Shown: positions 12,321-20,610 of the stretch, in pieces
Layout: every line of letters begins with the position of its first letter
Numbering within the stretch: position 1 is the stretch's first letter
Virus record (IMG/VR): IMGVR_UViG_3300049734_000427
Coordinates: 1 to 36,720 of that record
DNA: 36,720 nucleotides
Source: a virus
Reading direction: 5' to 3' (one strand)
Notes under the pieces: generated by a model
What the model saw: the letters and a program-made list of their open reading frames with translations, nothing else
The model's database searches: none
What the model was told of the DNA's origin: nothing
Made by a program: the position numbers and the translations under genes

Positions 12321-14815
12321 AGCTTCCCGGGCTTCCGCAGGATGTAGGAGGCGAACACCGGCGTATCGGAGACCACGCCGGCGTGAGCGCCCACCGCCCA
12401 AACGTATTTATTGCCCCCGGCGATCGGGATTGAGACCGCGGCGCCATTGACGAGCGACCAGGAGCCCGGATCGGCCGGAGGATTCGGCTGAGGCTTGGTG
12501 ACCTTATAGCGGATCGAATCGTACCCAGCCGCTACCAGGACCATTGAATTCATGCTCGGCCAATAATACCCGGACGGAGGATCAAAGGTGACCGTGGCGC
12601 CCCCACCGCCAGCGGCCGGGATCCGGACAATTTGCCAAAGCGAAATCGTCTCGTGCTCGGCCGAATCTTGAGCCGAGACCTGGAGCGTATAAACGCCTTC
12701 CGCGGAGAAGGTGAGGGTTTGATTGAAGCGGCGCGAATCGGTTTGCGGGAAGGTTTCGTCCAAATGGGTCACCACCGGATCACTGCCGCGGCGCGAGACC
12801 ACCGAGAGCCGGACCAGATCGCCCCCGACGTCGGTCACCATTAGGTCAATGGCGATCTGCCCGGAGGCGTTCGTATCGGCCGGGTTGGACACGGGCGCTG
12901 TCCAAGCGATTTTCGGGTAGACGCTATAAGCCAGGGGGAGGAAGAAGCCCCGCTCCGGGATCGGCGTGGAATCGTCTTCGGCATAGCGCGTAAAGGCGAC
13001 CATCCGAATCCGGCCCTCGTCGGTATTGCGGGCGAGATTCGAAATGACCGGATGAGTCCAGGGCGCCACATTGACAAGGGGGACAATCCACCCGCGCGTG
13101 CCCACCGGCCAATCGCGGAGATCGGAGCCTTTGCGGGACCGGAGGACCGAATAAAACCAGGTGTCGGCCGGCGCCGGAGGCTCAGGCGCGGCGACGGCGC
13201 GAGCGATGACCGAAAGGAATTCGATCACCGGCAGGTTATTTTCGATCACCACCCGGCCACTGCCGTCAAGCTGCGCCAGGATCGCCAGGAGGACGTCCCT
13301 ATTGGCTTCCCCGATATCATCCGGCGTCCGGCCGGCCAGGTAGGCGTCGGGACCATCCGGCCCTTTGACGAGCCGAAGGGTGGCCTCCGTGCTCAAGGGA
13401 TTCATGGCCTCCATGAGCTCGACCTCGACGGCGAAGCCCGTTTGATCCCCCAGGCGCGTGAAGGAATTAGGATCGGAGGCCGGCGCCACATAGAGCCGAA
13501 AGCCCACCGCGTCGGCTTGCGGGCGCGCGGCCAGGACCGCCACCGCTGAATCCAATTCCCAACCTTCGGTCGACAAGGGGACCACCAGGGCGTCGAGGAT
13601 CGGAGCCGAGACGAGCCCCGTTTCCGCGGCCGGGATCCATGCGGGAATATAGGGTATAGCTTCGGCCAGGGTATCAGCCCGGAGCGTGAGGGAGACCGAT
13701 CCTTCCCGCGGTTCGCGGCGCTCAATCACGATGGAGGATTGAGCGAGCGCGGAGCCCCCGGGCTCCGGCTCCACGTCGACCAGGACCTTGCTCCCAATTT
13801 GCATTTGATCGGCCGAAGCGGAGCGCACCTGAACATTGATCGTGGAGACCGGCCGGCCGGCGCGGACCAGGTAACGGGCGGCGATGGCCGCGGCCTGGCC
13901 TTCGCGCGTGATCCATGGGAGATCGAGCTCCTGCCGATTCGGTTCGCCGCGGAGATGGCGCGCCAGGATGTTGTCGATTTTTTGGCCGGCTTCTTTCCAT
14001 CGGCGATCCCGGTCGATGAAGCGCGTGAAAACTCCGGTCGGAACATCAGACCACCCCCCGGAGCGGAGGACCGTGGAGCGCGTGCAGAAGCGCGCGTCGA
14101 TCACGGGAAGGCCGGCCGGGACCTCACCCAGATCGAGGATCCGGACGGCGAGGAATCCGTTTTCATCCCAATAAAGCGCCAATTCCGTGAGCTCCAGGAC
14201 GGCGCCAATCCTGCCGCGGATATCCCCCGTGTCGGCCAGGAGGCAGGAGAGCGCCATCCGGGCGCGGCGATCCGGGTCGTTCCAGACCCAGGCCGCGGCG
14301 TCGATCCAGGATTGAGCATCGAAGATCTCCTCGGGCTGCTCCAAGCCCATAAGGCCGACGATCCACTCGGCCATGACGGCGACCGGATTAATCTGGCCGT
14401 CATCGATCCCGGCCGGCAGGAGGAATGAGGGAGGCCTGGGCTTGCGCCAAACCACCACCTCAACGTTGGGCGCCGCGGATCGTTCCCGGCCAAACAGGAA
14501 GCGGTGAAAAACAACGTAGCAGAATCCCCGGTAAGGAGGATGATTCGGCCCTAGCTCCGGATTGGCTGGTTGATTTTGCGTGCCCCAATAGATCCGAAGG
14601 TACCCGTTCTTATCATGAAGCCATTTAGGGTCGACGGGTTGGAGATCCGTGGAATCACCGGAGGCGGCGAGGCCTCCAGCGGGGGCGGCGAAGATCTCCT
14701 TCCCGTCGACCAGAACTGCGTGGATCCCATCCACCGGCCCCCAGGCGACTAGGCCGGCGATGGTTCCGAAGTAATCGTAGGTTTTGGCGCTGCCGGATTC
14801 TTTTCCCCCGCCCAT
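12317..14815 (-). CDS. Tail tip / host specificity protein, lambda J-like
   Basis: An 832-residue late protein. It starts MGGGKESGSAKTYDYFGTIA followed by a VDGIHAVLVDGKEIF segment, the usual beginning of J-like tail-tip proteins. The middle (AARYLVRAGRPVSTINVQVR) resembles the gp27-like hub region, and later parts are Fn3-like. The last ~90 residues (TFDPPSGYYWPSMNSMVLVA, then VWAVGAHAGVVSD) look like a chitobiase/beta-hexosaminidase C-terminal domain that may bind surface glycans. It has a strong ribosome binding site (TAGGAGGCCTTTATG). It is the last gene of the tail operon, and receptor binding is expected here and in the fibre. At 832 residues it is shorter than lambda J (about 1130). 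Confidence 0.85.
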   Translation of the reverse strand: MGGGKESGSAKTYDYFGTIAGLVAWGPVDGIHAVLVDGKEIFAAPAGGLAASGDSTDLQPVDPKWLHDKNGYLRIYWGTQNQPANPELGPNHPPYRGFCYVVFHRFLFGRERSAAPNVEVVVWRKPRPPSFLLPAGIDDGQINPVAVMAEWIVGLMGLEQPEEIFDAQSWIDAAAWVWNDPDRRARMALSCLLADTGDIRGRIGAVLELTELALYWDENGFLAVRILDLGEVPAGLPVIDARFCTRSTVLRSGGWSDVPTGVFTRFIDRDRRWKEAGQKIDNILARHLRGEPNRQELDLPWITREGQAAAIAARYLVRAGRPVSTINVQVRSASADQMQIGSKVLVDVEPEPGGSALAQSSIVIERREPREGSVSLTLRADTLAEAIPYIPAWIPAAETGLVSAPILDALVVPLSTEGWELDSAVAVLAARPQADAVGFRLYVAPASDPNSFTRLGDQTGFAVEVELMEAMNPLSTEATLRLVKGPDGPDAYLAGRTPDDIGEANRDVLLAILAQLDGSGRVVIENNLPVIEFLSVIARAVAAPEPPAPADTWFYSVLRSRKGSDLRDWPVGTRGWIVPLVNVAPWTHPVISNLARNTDEGRIRMVAFTRYAEDDSTPIPERGFFLPLAYSVYPKIAWTAPVSNPADTNASGQIAIDLMVTDVGGDLVRLSVVSRRGSDPVVTHLDETFPQTDSRRFNQTLTFSAEGVYTLQVSAQDSAEHETISLWQIVRIPAAGGGGATVTFDPPSGYYWPSMNSMVLVAAGYDSIRYKVTKPQPNPPADPGSWSLVNGAAVSIPIAGGNKYVWAVGAHAGVVSDTPVFASYILRKPGKL

Positions 14816-14824
14816 AAAGGCCTC

Positions 14825-15019
14825 CTACTTTTTGCCAGGACGCTCGTCCTTGGCTTGGACAGAGAACACCGAAACGGGGGGGCTAATCCACCGGAGCGCG
14901 ATAGCGCGCGTCCCAGCCAGGAAGGGGACCGGGACGGCCTCCTGCATGGTGGCGACCGATTCAGGCTCAAGGGGCATATCGTCCGTTTCACCCAGGTCCT
15001 GGGATCCTTTGGAGCTCAT
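14825..15019 (-). CDS. Small tail-tip protein upstream of J
   Basis: A 64-residue protein starting MSSKGSQDLGETDDMPL. Its core VPVPFLAGTRAIALRWISPP resembles the short P.P.l.GtRr.a..Wi.p segment that opens J-like tail-tip proteins in related phages. Here this segment is a separate gene: it has its own stop, and the J-like gene restarts nine bases later behind a strong ribosome binding site. The ATG overlaps the stop of the NlpC/P60 gene (ATGA). It may be a distal tail assembly factor or a split-off N-terminus of J. Confidence 0.65.
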   Translation of the reverse strand: MSSKGSQDLGETDDMPLEPESVATMQEAVPVPFLAGTRAIALRWISPPVSVFSVQAKDERPGKK

Positions 15020-15507
15020 GAGGGATTGCCGGCTATGAAGATTTCCACGTCCCGACCGATGAGGCGCGGGCGCCAGGCGCCGGCCATGCGTTTCATCCAG
15101 ACCGGCTGCAGACAGGGAGAGATCCGCGCCCCCAGGTTTTCGACGGAGGAAACCACCCGCCCCCCGGAAAGGAGGACCGCAAGGTGGTGGATGCAATGGC
15201 CCAGGCGAAAGCCCAGGAGATCCCCCGGCTCGATGGCGTCGAGCGCCGCGACCCGTTCAAACCAATTCCGACCTTCGCCCCGATCGAGCCACTCCTCCAT
15301 GACGCTATGATTTTGAGCCCGGGACCAGCCCACCGGCGCCATGGGGATATCCATGTCCGGGAGCCAGCCGGCGTCCCGATAGACGACAAAGGCGAGCATG
15401 TGGCAGGAGACACCGGCGCCTTTGACCGCGGAGCGCTCGCAAAACGGCGTGCCTTCCCATTCTTTCGCCGCGGCCTCCAAGCGACTAATTGCAACCGGGG
15501 ACTTCAT
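15016..15507 (-). CDS. NlpC/P60-family tail peptidase
   Basis: A 163-residue protein. The catalytic Cys is in GAGVSCHMLAFVVYRDAG (about residue 35), and the His lies in the DLLGFRLGHCIHHLAVLLSG block (about 100 to 118). These are the two blocks that define NlpC/P60 cysteine peptidases. In siphoviruses such proteins (lambda gpK-like) are part of the tail tip and cut peptidoglycan locally during DNA entry. The position between the DUF2163-like tail protein and the J-like protein is the normal one. It overlaps both neighbours by four bases. Confidence 0.85.
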   Translation of the reverse strand: MKSPVAISRLEAAAKEWEGTPFCERSAVKGAGVSCHMLAFVVYRDAGWLPDMDIPMAPVGWSRAQNHSVMEEWLDRGEGRNWFERVAALDAIEPGDLLGFRLGHCIHHLAVLLSGGRVVSSVENLGARISPCLQPVWMKRMAGAWRPRLIGRDVEIFIAGNPS

Positions 15508-15734
15508 CGGCGTTCCAGAAGATGCCGGTCCAATTTCCGCGCCACGATGGCCGCGAGATCCGGCCGCACCATGGCCTCAAGATCCATGGTGCTTTGCACC
15601 ACGAGCTGGCGCGAATAAGCGGTGGCCGACCCATAGCGCTTGGCGACCGGAGCGGCGCCGGCTTTCCGGAGGAAGGGAAGGGCGGCGCCAGCCTTCAGGA
15701 GCCAGGAGAAAAGACCGCGGCGTGAAGTTTTCAT
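15504..15734 (-). CDS. 76-residue protein: twin-arginine-like N-terminus plus capsid-derived segment
   Basis: The N-terminus (MKTSRRGLFSWLLKAGAALP) looks like a twin-arginine export signal: SRRGLF followed by a hydrophobic stretch. From about residue 31 the protein reads KRYGSATAYSRQLVVQS, then an EAMVRPDLAAIVAR stretch. This is nearly the same as KRYGAATAYSRQLVVQS and EAFVRMDLAAVVAR in the major capsid protein of this phage. At DNA level 27 consecutive bases are identical (15591 to 15617 and 33094 to 33120), with more similarity around them. The segment corresponds to the start of the capsid spine helix and could not form a capsid domain alone. It begins five bases after the preceding tail gene, whose last codons contain seven A residues, and overlaps the NlpC/P60 gene. 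Function unknown. Confidence 0.7.
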   Translation of the reverse strand: MKTSRRGLFSWLLKAGAALPFLRKAGAAPVAKRYGSATAYSRQLVVQSTMDLEAMVRPDLAAIVARKLDRHLLERR

Positions 15735-15739
15735 GAATC

Positions 15740-17788
15740 CTATTTTTTTCCGCCACCGGACGGTTTGCCGATTGGCTGCACGATCGGGTTGGTGGCCGGA
15801 ATTTCAGGGAAACCACCGAACCGGGTAAAGTTATTGAATTTGCCGGCCGGATTCCCGGTGGAATTCCAGAGCTTACAGGTGGCCGCGCGCCCATCGCATC
15901 CGGGGATGAGCGTGACCGTTTGCCCCACCAGGACCTGGGGGGAGAGGACCCGGTCGAGATCGAGCGTGATCGAGCCGGAGTCGATGGCCGTGCTCCTGGA
16001 AATGAAGGAGGCCGATTGACGATCCCCCCGCGCGATGACCCCCAGGGCGAACCAATCGGCAAAGCCGAAGCCTTGAGGGATCGAGCCCCCGGCCGGTGGC
16101 TCGATCGAATTGACCGTGACCTTCGCGCCAGAGACCGCGGAGACATTTGCAGAGAAGCGCCAGGCTTCCCGATCCAGGCCGCATCCGACCCCATACACGT
16201 CCCAATTACAGACCGTTTCCATGAGGATCGTGGGAATAGCGCGATCAAAGAGACTAGAGGCGCCGGCCGCCGTCGCTTGGAGGAATGGCCCGTCGAATTC
16301 CACGCTTCGCACCTGGCCCGAAAAGACCCGGCGCGGATTGATCCCTTGCGTCCCCTGCGGTTCGCAAACTTCGACCACGAGCCTCACGGCCGTATCGAGC
16401 CGGCCGGGGAGGAAAGCGGCCAATGGACAGGCTTCCCACCAGCGGAGGCTCAAAGAGATTTCGTCCCGATCGAGCCGGATCGTTTGCCGGATTTCGGAAT
16501 GATCGCATGGGCGAGAAACGAAAGCTTGGCTTTGCACCACCAGGTCCCGTTCAAAGGACGTGAAGCGATCCACCGAGACCACCCCACCGCGGTCGGTTTC
16601 CATGGTATAAAGCCAGGCGCGATCCAGGAGCCGGCCGATGGTGGCGCCGCGGACCTCCTCCGATGGCAAGACGTCCTCACCGGCGACTTCGCGCCAGGCG
16701 ATCCGCGCCTCGGCGATCGCCTGCGTATGGAAAAGGAGCTCCGCGGTCGCGCGCGCATGGCGCGCGAGCATGAGCGGGAAAAGGACGGCCTCGTCCTTTT
16801 CCCAGGCGCGAGCCAGGGGCGCGGCCATGGTGACCACGTTCCCGGCCACCCCAGAGATCCGGCCCACCTCGGAGATCCCAAAGGAATTCTGGATCCGGAG
16901 AGAGAGCTCCGGCGCCAGGCCGGCGCCGGAGACCACGGGAAGGGTGGTGGCGCCAGCGGCGACGTCGGCGGAAAGGCGCGTAGGCGCGGCCAGGGATGGC
17001 GTCCAATGGCCTCCGGCATTGCCCCCCTGCAGGACCCACCAGGCGAAGAAATCAGCGGCCTGAGAGGCCGTAGAGAGCGTTACCAGGCCTTCCACGGGGC
17101 GCTCGGCTTCTTGCGGATAGATGGCCGGCGCCGTTTCCCGGCCCGGACCCAGGTCCCGGCGTTCGGCGTCAATATCCGCGGTGGCCGATCGGGTGGCGTC
17201 CGTCCAATTGACCGGCCAGGGAAAAACAGGCGGCGTCGATCCATCGGGGAGAGCCGGCCCGGGCGCGAACGTGGTCGAGGGAGGCACGAGCGCATAAACG
17301 GCCGGCCCATCTTCCCGGACGGAGAAGGCGACCCGGAACAATTCCGGCGTAAGGGCGCTCGATTCCGGGAGCCGGAGGAAGGAGCCCCAGAGCGCCGGCG
17401 CGATCCAATCCCAGAGCAAGGGATCCCCGATCGCGGAGCCAATGGCCCACTCGGAGGCATCGTTGCGCCAGGCGACAAAGAGCCCCCCCACAAGGGGCGT
17501 GGCCGTAAATTCCGTGCAGACCGCCATAGGCCAAACGGGGGCGATGATGGGCGCCCCCAGATATTGCTGCAGACCCGCCAGGAGAGACTGCGCTTGATCG
17601 GCCCGGAGGACCGATTGCCAATCCATTTCCGCGCGGAGCGTGGCGCCTTCGGCGCGCCGGCTTTCCCGGCCAGTAAGCCCGCGCTCGATCGAGACCGGGA
17701 CCGTGAGGCGGAGCGTGGGTTGAGCGACCCAGTCGGCCGGATGATCCACGAGCCAGGCCGGGAGGCCGTCGACCGTCACGCTACGCAT
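15740..17788 (-). CDS. Minor tail protein, DUF2163/BR0599-type
   Basis: A 682-residue late protein. The C-terminal ~250 residues carry the features of phage DUF2163/BR0599 proteins. These are SGQVRSVEFDGPFLQATAAG, a cysteine-containing VCNWDVYGVGCGLDREAW, and the end LIPGCDGRAATCKLWNS followed by NNFTRFGGFPEIP. The N-terminal part is beta-rich and Trp-rich and probably a distal-tail domain. The ATG at 17788 lies within the last codons of the tape measure gene (CTCATGCGTAG overlap), which fixes the start. Such proteins form the tail distal end together with the NlpC/P60 and J-like proteins encoded downstream. It ends GGGKK in seven A residues, a possible slippery site. Confidence 0.85.
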   Translation of the reverse strand: MRSVTVDGLPAWLVDHPADWVAQPTLRLTVPVSIERGLTGRESRRAEGATLRAEMDWQSVLRADQAQSLLAGLQQYLGAPIIAPVWPMAVCTEFTATPLVGGLFVAWRNDASEWAIGSAIGDPLLWDWIAPALWGSFLRLPESSALTPELFRVAFSVREDGPAVYALVPPSTTFAPGPALPDGSTPPVFPWPVNWTDATRSATADIDAERRDLGPGRETAPAIYPQEAERPVEGLVTLSTASQAADFFAWWVLQGGNAGGHWTPSLAAPTRLSADVAAGATTLPVVSGAGLAPELSLRIQNSFGISEVGRISGVAGNVVTMAAPLARAWEKDEAVLFPLMLARHARATAELLFHTQAIAEARIAWREVAGEDVLPSEEVRGATIGRLLDRAWLYTMETDRGGVVSVDRFTSFERDLVVQSQAFVSRPCDHSEIRQTIRLDRDEISLSLRWWEACPLAAFLPGRLDTAVRLVVEVCEPQGTQGINPRRVFSGQVRSVEFDGPFLQATAAGASSLFDRAIPTILMETVCNWDVYGVGCGLDREAWRFSANVSAVSGAKVTVNSIEPPAGGSIPQGFGFADWFALGVIARGDRQSASFISRSTAIDSGSITLDLDRVLSPQVLVGQTVTLIPGCDGRAATCKLWNSTGNPAGKFNNFTRFGGFPEIPATNPIVQPIGKPSGGGKK

Positions 17789-20237
17789 GAGGCGTCCTCC
17801 AGCCGGCCCGGGACATGGCGTCAATGGCGATGGCCTCGATATCGTCCCGGCTTGCGGCGATCCAGGCGCGGCGATCCAAAAAGACGTTCAGCTTTTGATT
17901 GAGCGTGCGCCCCCCGGTCGAGGGATCCGACCCCTGCGAGGAAGGCGCCATGCCAGCGGCCGCGGCCTCAAACCAATCGAGCCCCAGGCGCGAGACCGAT
18001 GAGGCCGGCACCACGTACTCGCCTCGATGCACCACGCCAGCGGGCGCCTTGCGCGGCCCGGCGCCCGTAAAGCCCCCGGATTCGAAGGAGCCAAGAGCGG
18101 CCATTGCCGCCAGGAGGCCGGCGATTCCGACCGCGGCCGCGACCCCCCATGAGGAGATTGAGTCCATGAGCGCCACCGGCGCCTTGGCGGCGAGCTCCCC
18201 GGCCGCGGCCGTCTTTTCGACGGAGCTCACCAGGAGCCGGCCGACGATCCACTCGGCGAACATTCGGGCGATGGCGTCCACAACGGAATTGAGGATCCCG
18301 CTGGCGATGGAGCGGAGCGCTTGCCCCCAGGTCATCGTCATGGAAAGGAGACCGCGGATTCCACCGGCGATCGAATCCACCGCGCCCCCGATAAAGGTGG
18401 ACATGGCGCGGCCGACGATCTGCGCCGACGTCCCTAACTGCATCATCGCCTCCTGGATCCCGGCGACGATCCCCAACCGGCCCCCGCCCATTTGCGCTTC
18501 AAGCGCCGCGCGCGCGCGGAATTCATCGAATTGAGCCTGGGTACCACCCGGGTAGGTGGATTCGAATTGGCGCCGGCGTTCTTTCGCCTGATCTTCGTAA
18601 ATCTTTTGGATTTCCTTTTCGATTTCACGCCTCTGAGTCCGCGCCGTCAGTAGAGCTTTTTCGGCTTTCAAAGCGTCTTGATCCGCCACGCCTTTTGCTT
18701 CGGCCAAATTAAATTCTTCGCGCCGAACCTCCTCCAATTCCATCGCGATCGAAAGCTGACGTTGGAGGACGAAATTGCGGCGCTCGTCAGTCTCGGCAAA
18801 ACGCAATTCAGCCTCGGCCCATTCCCGCTCCATTTCCAACCGCTCCGCACGAGTAACGGATTCAGGCGTCGAGAGGCCTCCTCCTCCAGACACCTCCTCA
18901 AAGAGATTGTCCTCCGGCCGATCCTTGGCCTCCTCCTGGAAATCCGCCAGGGCTTGCCGGGCGGTATTGATTTGATCCGAGAGCTCCCGGCCCCATTCGC
19001 CACCGAGCCAGCCGGGCGGAACAAACCAGGTTAAAAACTCCAGCCATTCAAGCTTCAGATAAAGGACCGCGCGCGTGAGATGCGTTTCGATCGTTTCGCC
19101 GGCGACCGTCACCTGGTTTAAAAATTTGCCGATCTCCCACCCGGCGATTGCCGCGCCCAATCCCAGGAAGGCCGTCGAGAGCGCGCCCACGATCGTGATG
19201 AGGCGCGTCCCCGGCCCCATAAAGACCCGGATGGCGGCCGTCCCATCCGTGACCACCGCTTTCCAGAAGATCCGCCCCTGCGTAATCGCATTGGCAAAAT
19301 TGGTCCCCGTCACCAGGACAAAGAGCGCGCGCAAGGGATCGATAATGAAACGGATCCCGCGGGCGATGGCCGGCCCGAGCATGGCGGCGCCGATGGCGCT
19401 CAAGCCCACCGCGACCTTGCCAAGATTATTCCCCACCGCTTCCCCCACCGCGCCCCCCAGATCATTAAAGAAGCGAATCACGTTAGGATGCTTCGCGGAA
19501 AATTCATCGATGGCCGCGCTCGCCCGGTCGATGCCATCAGCGAGGCGCTGCCAGAAGCGCTCCGTGCCCCCGGTGAGGAGCCGGCCGAAGGATTCCTCCA
19601 ATTCCCCCAGGGAGACCACGAGGCGAGCCAGCCCACCTTTGGCGCCGAATTCGGCCGCGGCCTGACCACCGAAAGCGGCCTGCATTTTTTGCATGAGCTC
19701 GGTGGTGTTGCGCGCCCGGATATTGATTCGATCGAGTTTGATCTCCTCACCATCGAGCGCGCGCGCAACCTGCTTGGCCGCGGTGGTGGCGTCGGTCCCC
19801 ATGGCCGCGGCGAGATCGAGCACGAGCGGCGTCAAGCGCTTCACCACGTCGGCCTGGGCGCCGAAGGAAAGGAGGATCCGCTGCACGGCCAGGACCGATT
19901 CGTCAGAGACCCCCGTGAGGCGCTGCAGGGCTTGAGCCTGCTCGATGAATTCGGCGGTGGTGGCGTTGGCCGATTGGCCGGTGGAAATCAGGGAGCGCCC
20001 CAATTGCGTCACGGCGACACTCGACTCTTGCGCCGCCTTGAAGAAGCGAGAGAGCGCCGCGCCACTGAAAACCGCGGCGCCAATTTGCGCCCAATGGGAG
20101 AGCGCGGAGGATCCGGATTGAAGCTGCTTATTAAAGCGCTCCATGGCCTCGGAGCTTCGGCGGAAATGGGAGACGAGCGCCTGCGCGCCCGTGACGGCTA
20201 CCTTAATGGAAACCGCATTTTCGCTAACGTTCGCCAT
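17781..20237 (-). CDS. Tape measure protein
   Basis: An 818-residue protein, the longest purely helical product in the tail operon. The N-terminal region has VSIKVAVTGAQALVSHFRRS and a TAEFIEQAQALQRLTGVSDE segment typical of tape measure proteins. Several hydrophobic stretches occur (FVLVTG, LSTAFLGLGAAIAGWEIG, AVGIAGLLAAMAALGSF). A long Glu/Arg coiled coil spans about 450 to 570. The C-terminus has FESGGFTGAGPRKAPAGVVH, then RGEYVVPASSV, the GEyV.pa. signature common to these proteins. It sets tail length and enters the cell with the DNA. Strong ribosome binding site AAGGAGGATCCCATG. At about 1.5 A per residue a tail near 120 nm would be expected. Confidence 0.93.
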   Translation of the reverse strand: MANVSENAVSIKVAVTGAQALVSHFRRSSEAMERFNKQLQSGSSALSHWAQIGAAVFSGAALSRFFKAAQESSVAVTQLGRSLISTGQSANATTAEFIEQAQALQRLTGVSDESVLAVQRILLSFGAQADVVKRLTPLVLDLAAAMGTDATTAAKQVARALDGEEIKLDRINIRARNTTELMQKMQAAFGGQAAAEFGAKGGLARLVVSLGELEESFGRLLTGGTERFWQRLADGIDRASAAIDEFSAKHPNVIRFFNDLGGAVGEAVGNNLGKVAVGLSAIGAAMLGPAIARGIRFIIDPLRALFVLVTGTNFANAITQGRIFWKAVVTDGTAAIRVFMGPGTRLITIVGALSTAFLGLGAAIAGWEIGKFLNQVTVAGETIETHLTRAVLYLKLEWLEFLTWFVPPGWLGGEWGRELSDQINTARQALADFQEEAKDRPEDNLFEEVSGGGGLSTPESVTRAERLEMEREWAEAELRFAETDERRNFVLQRQLSIAMELEEVRREEFNLAEAKGVADQDALKAEKALLTARTQRREIEKEIQKIYEDQAKERRRQFESTYPGGTQAQFDEFRARAALEAQMGGGRLGIVAGIQEAMMQLGTSAQIVGRAMSTFIGGAVDSIAGGIRGLLSMTMTWGQALRSIASGILNSVVDAIARMFAEWIVGRLLVSSVEKTAAAGELAAKAPVALMDSISSWGVAAAVGIAGLLAAMAALGSFESGGFTGAGPRKAPAGVVHRGEYVVPASSVSRLGLDWFEAAAAGMAPSSQGSDPSTGGRTLNQKLNVFLDRRAWIAASRDDIEAIAIDAMSRAGWRTPHA

Positions 20238-20610
20238 GGGATCCTCCTTGCGCGCTGCCGGCGAATGATTCCAGGCGGCGCGCCAATTTTTGCCAAAGCC
20301 GATTGCCTTCTTTGGTTTGAACGCCAGCGGCCGCGGCGTACCAGACCTGGCCTTCCAGGAGCGCCTGGGCGGAGCGGCGTTTTTCGAAAGCGTCCATAAG
20401 GAGCGTGAGCCAGGCCGGCGACTCGGCCAGGACCTGGAGGCGCGTCATTCCCGTGACCGCACAGGCGGTGGCGCAGAAATCCGCGATGGAGACGGCGCCG
20501 GCGCGGGCGGCGCCGGAGGAGCCTCCGGTTCCTCCAGAGCGCGGTTGATGAATTTCTCCATTGCCCCCGGAAGGATCCGGTCCTGGCGCGCCGCCAGGCG
20601 CCGGTACCAA
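20224..20610 (-). CDS. Tail assembly chaperone, frameshift (T-type) extension
   Basis: The convincing part runs from about 20490 to 20224 (SIADFCATACAVTGMTRLQV, then ESPAWLTLLMDAFEKRRSAQ and a basic helical end). It lies in the -1 frame relative to the chaperone gene at 20445 to 20882 and overlaps it. There is no good start: only a TTG at 20610 or an internal ATG at about 20448. In lambda and most siphoviruses the chaperone before the tape measure gene is made in two forms, G and a G-T product of -1 frameshifting, and this layout matches. A run of five G residues (20564 to 20568 on the complement) read as CCG GGG GCA could be the slip site, though it is not a perfect heptamer. The end overlaps the tape measure start by 14 bases. 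Confidence 0.6.
   Translation of the reverse strand: MVPAPGGAPGPDPSGGNGEIHQPRSGGTGGSSGAARAGAVSIADFCATACAVTGMTRLQVLAESPAWLTLLMDAFEKRRSAQALLEGQVWYAAAAGVQTKEGNRLWQKLARRLESFAGSAQGGSHGER

Noticed and set aside
15016-15507. Endolysin assignment for the NlpC/P60 protein
   Set aside because: Its position between tail-tip genes indicates a virion-associated tail peptidase rather than a lysis enzyme.
15920-17902. 660-codon plus-strand frame opposite the tape measure end and DUF2163-type genes
   Set aside because: Arg/Gly/Asp-rich antisense shadow of clearly recognisable tail genes in GC-rich DNA.
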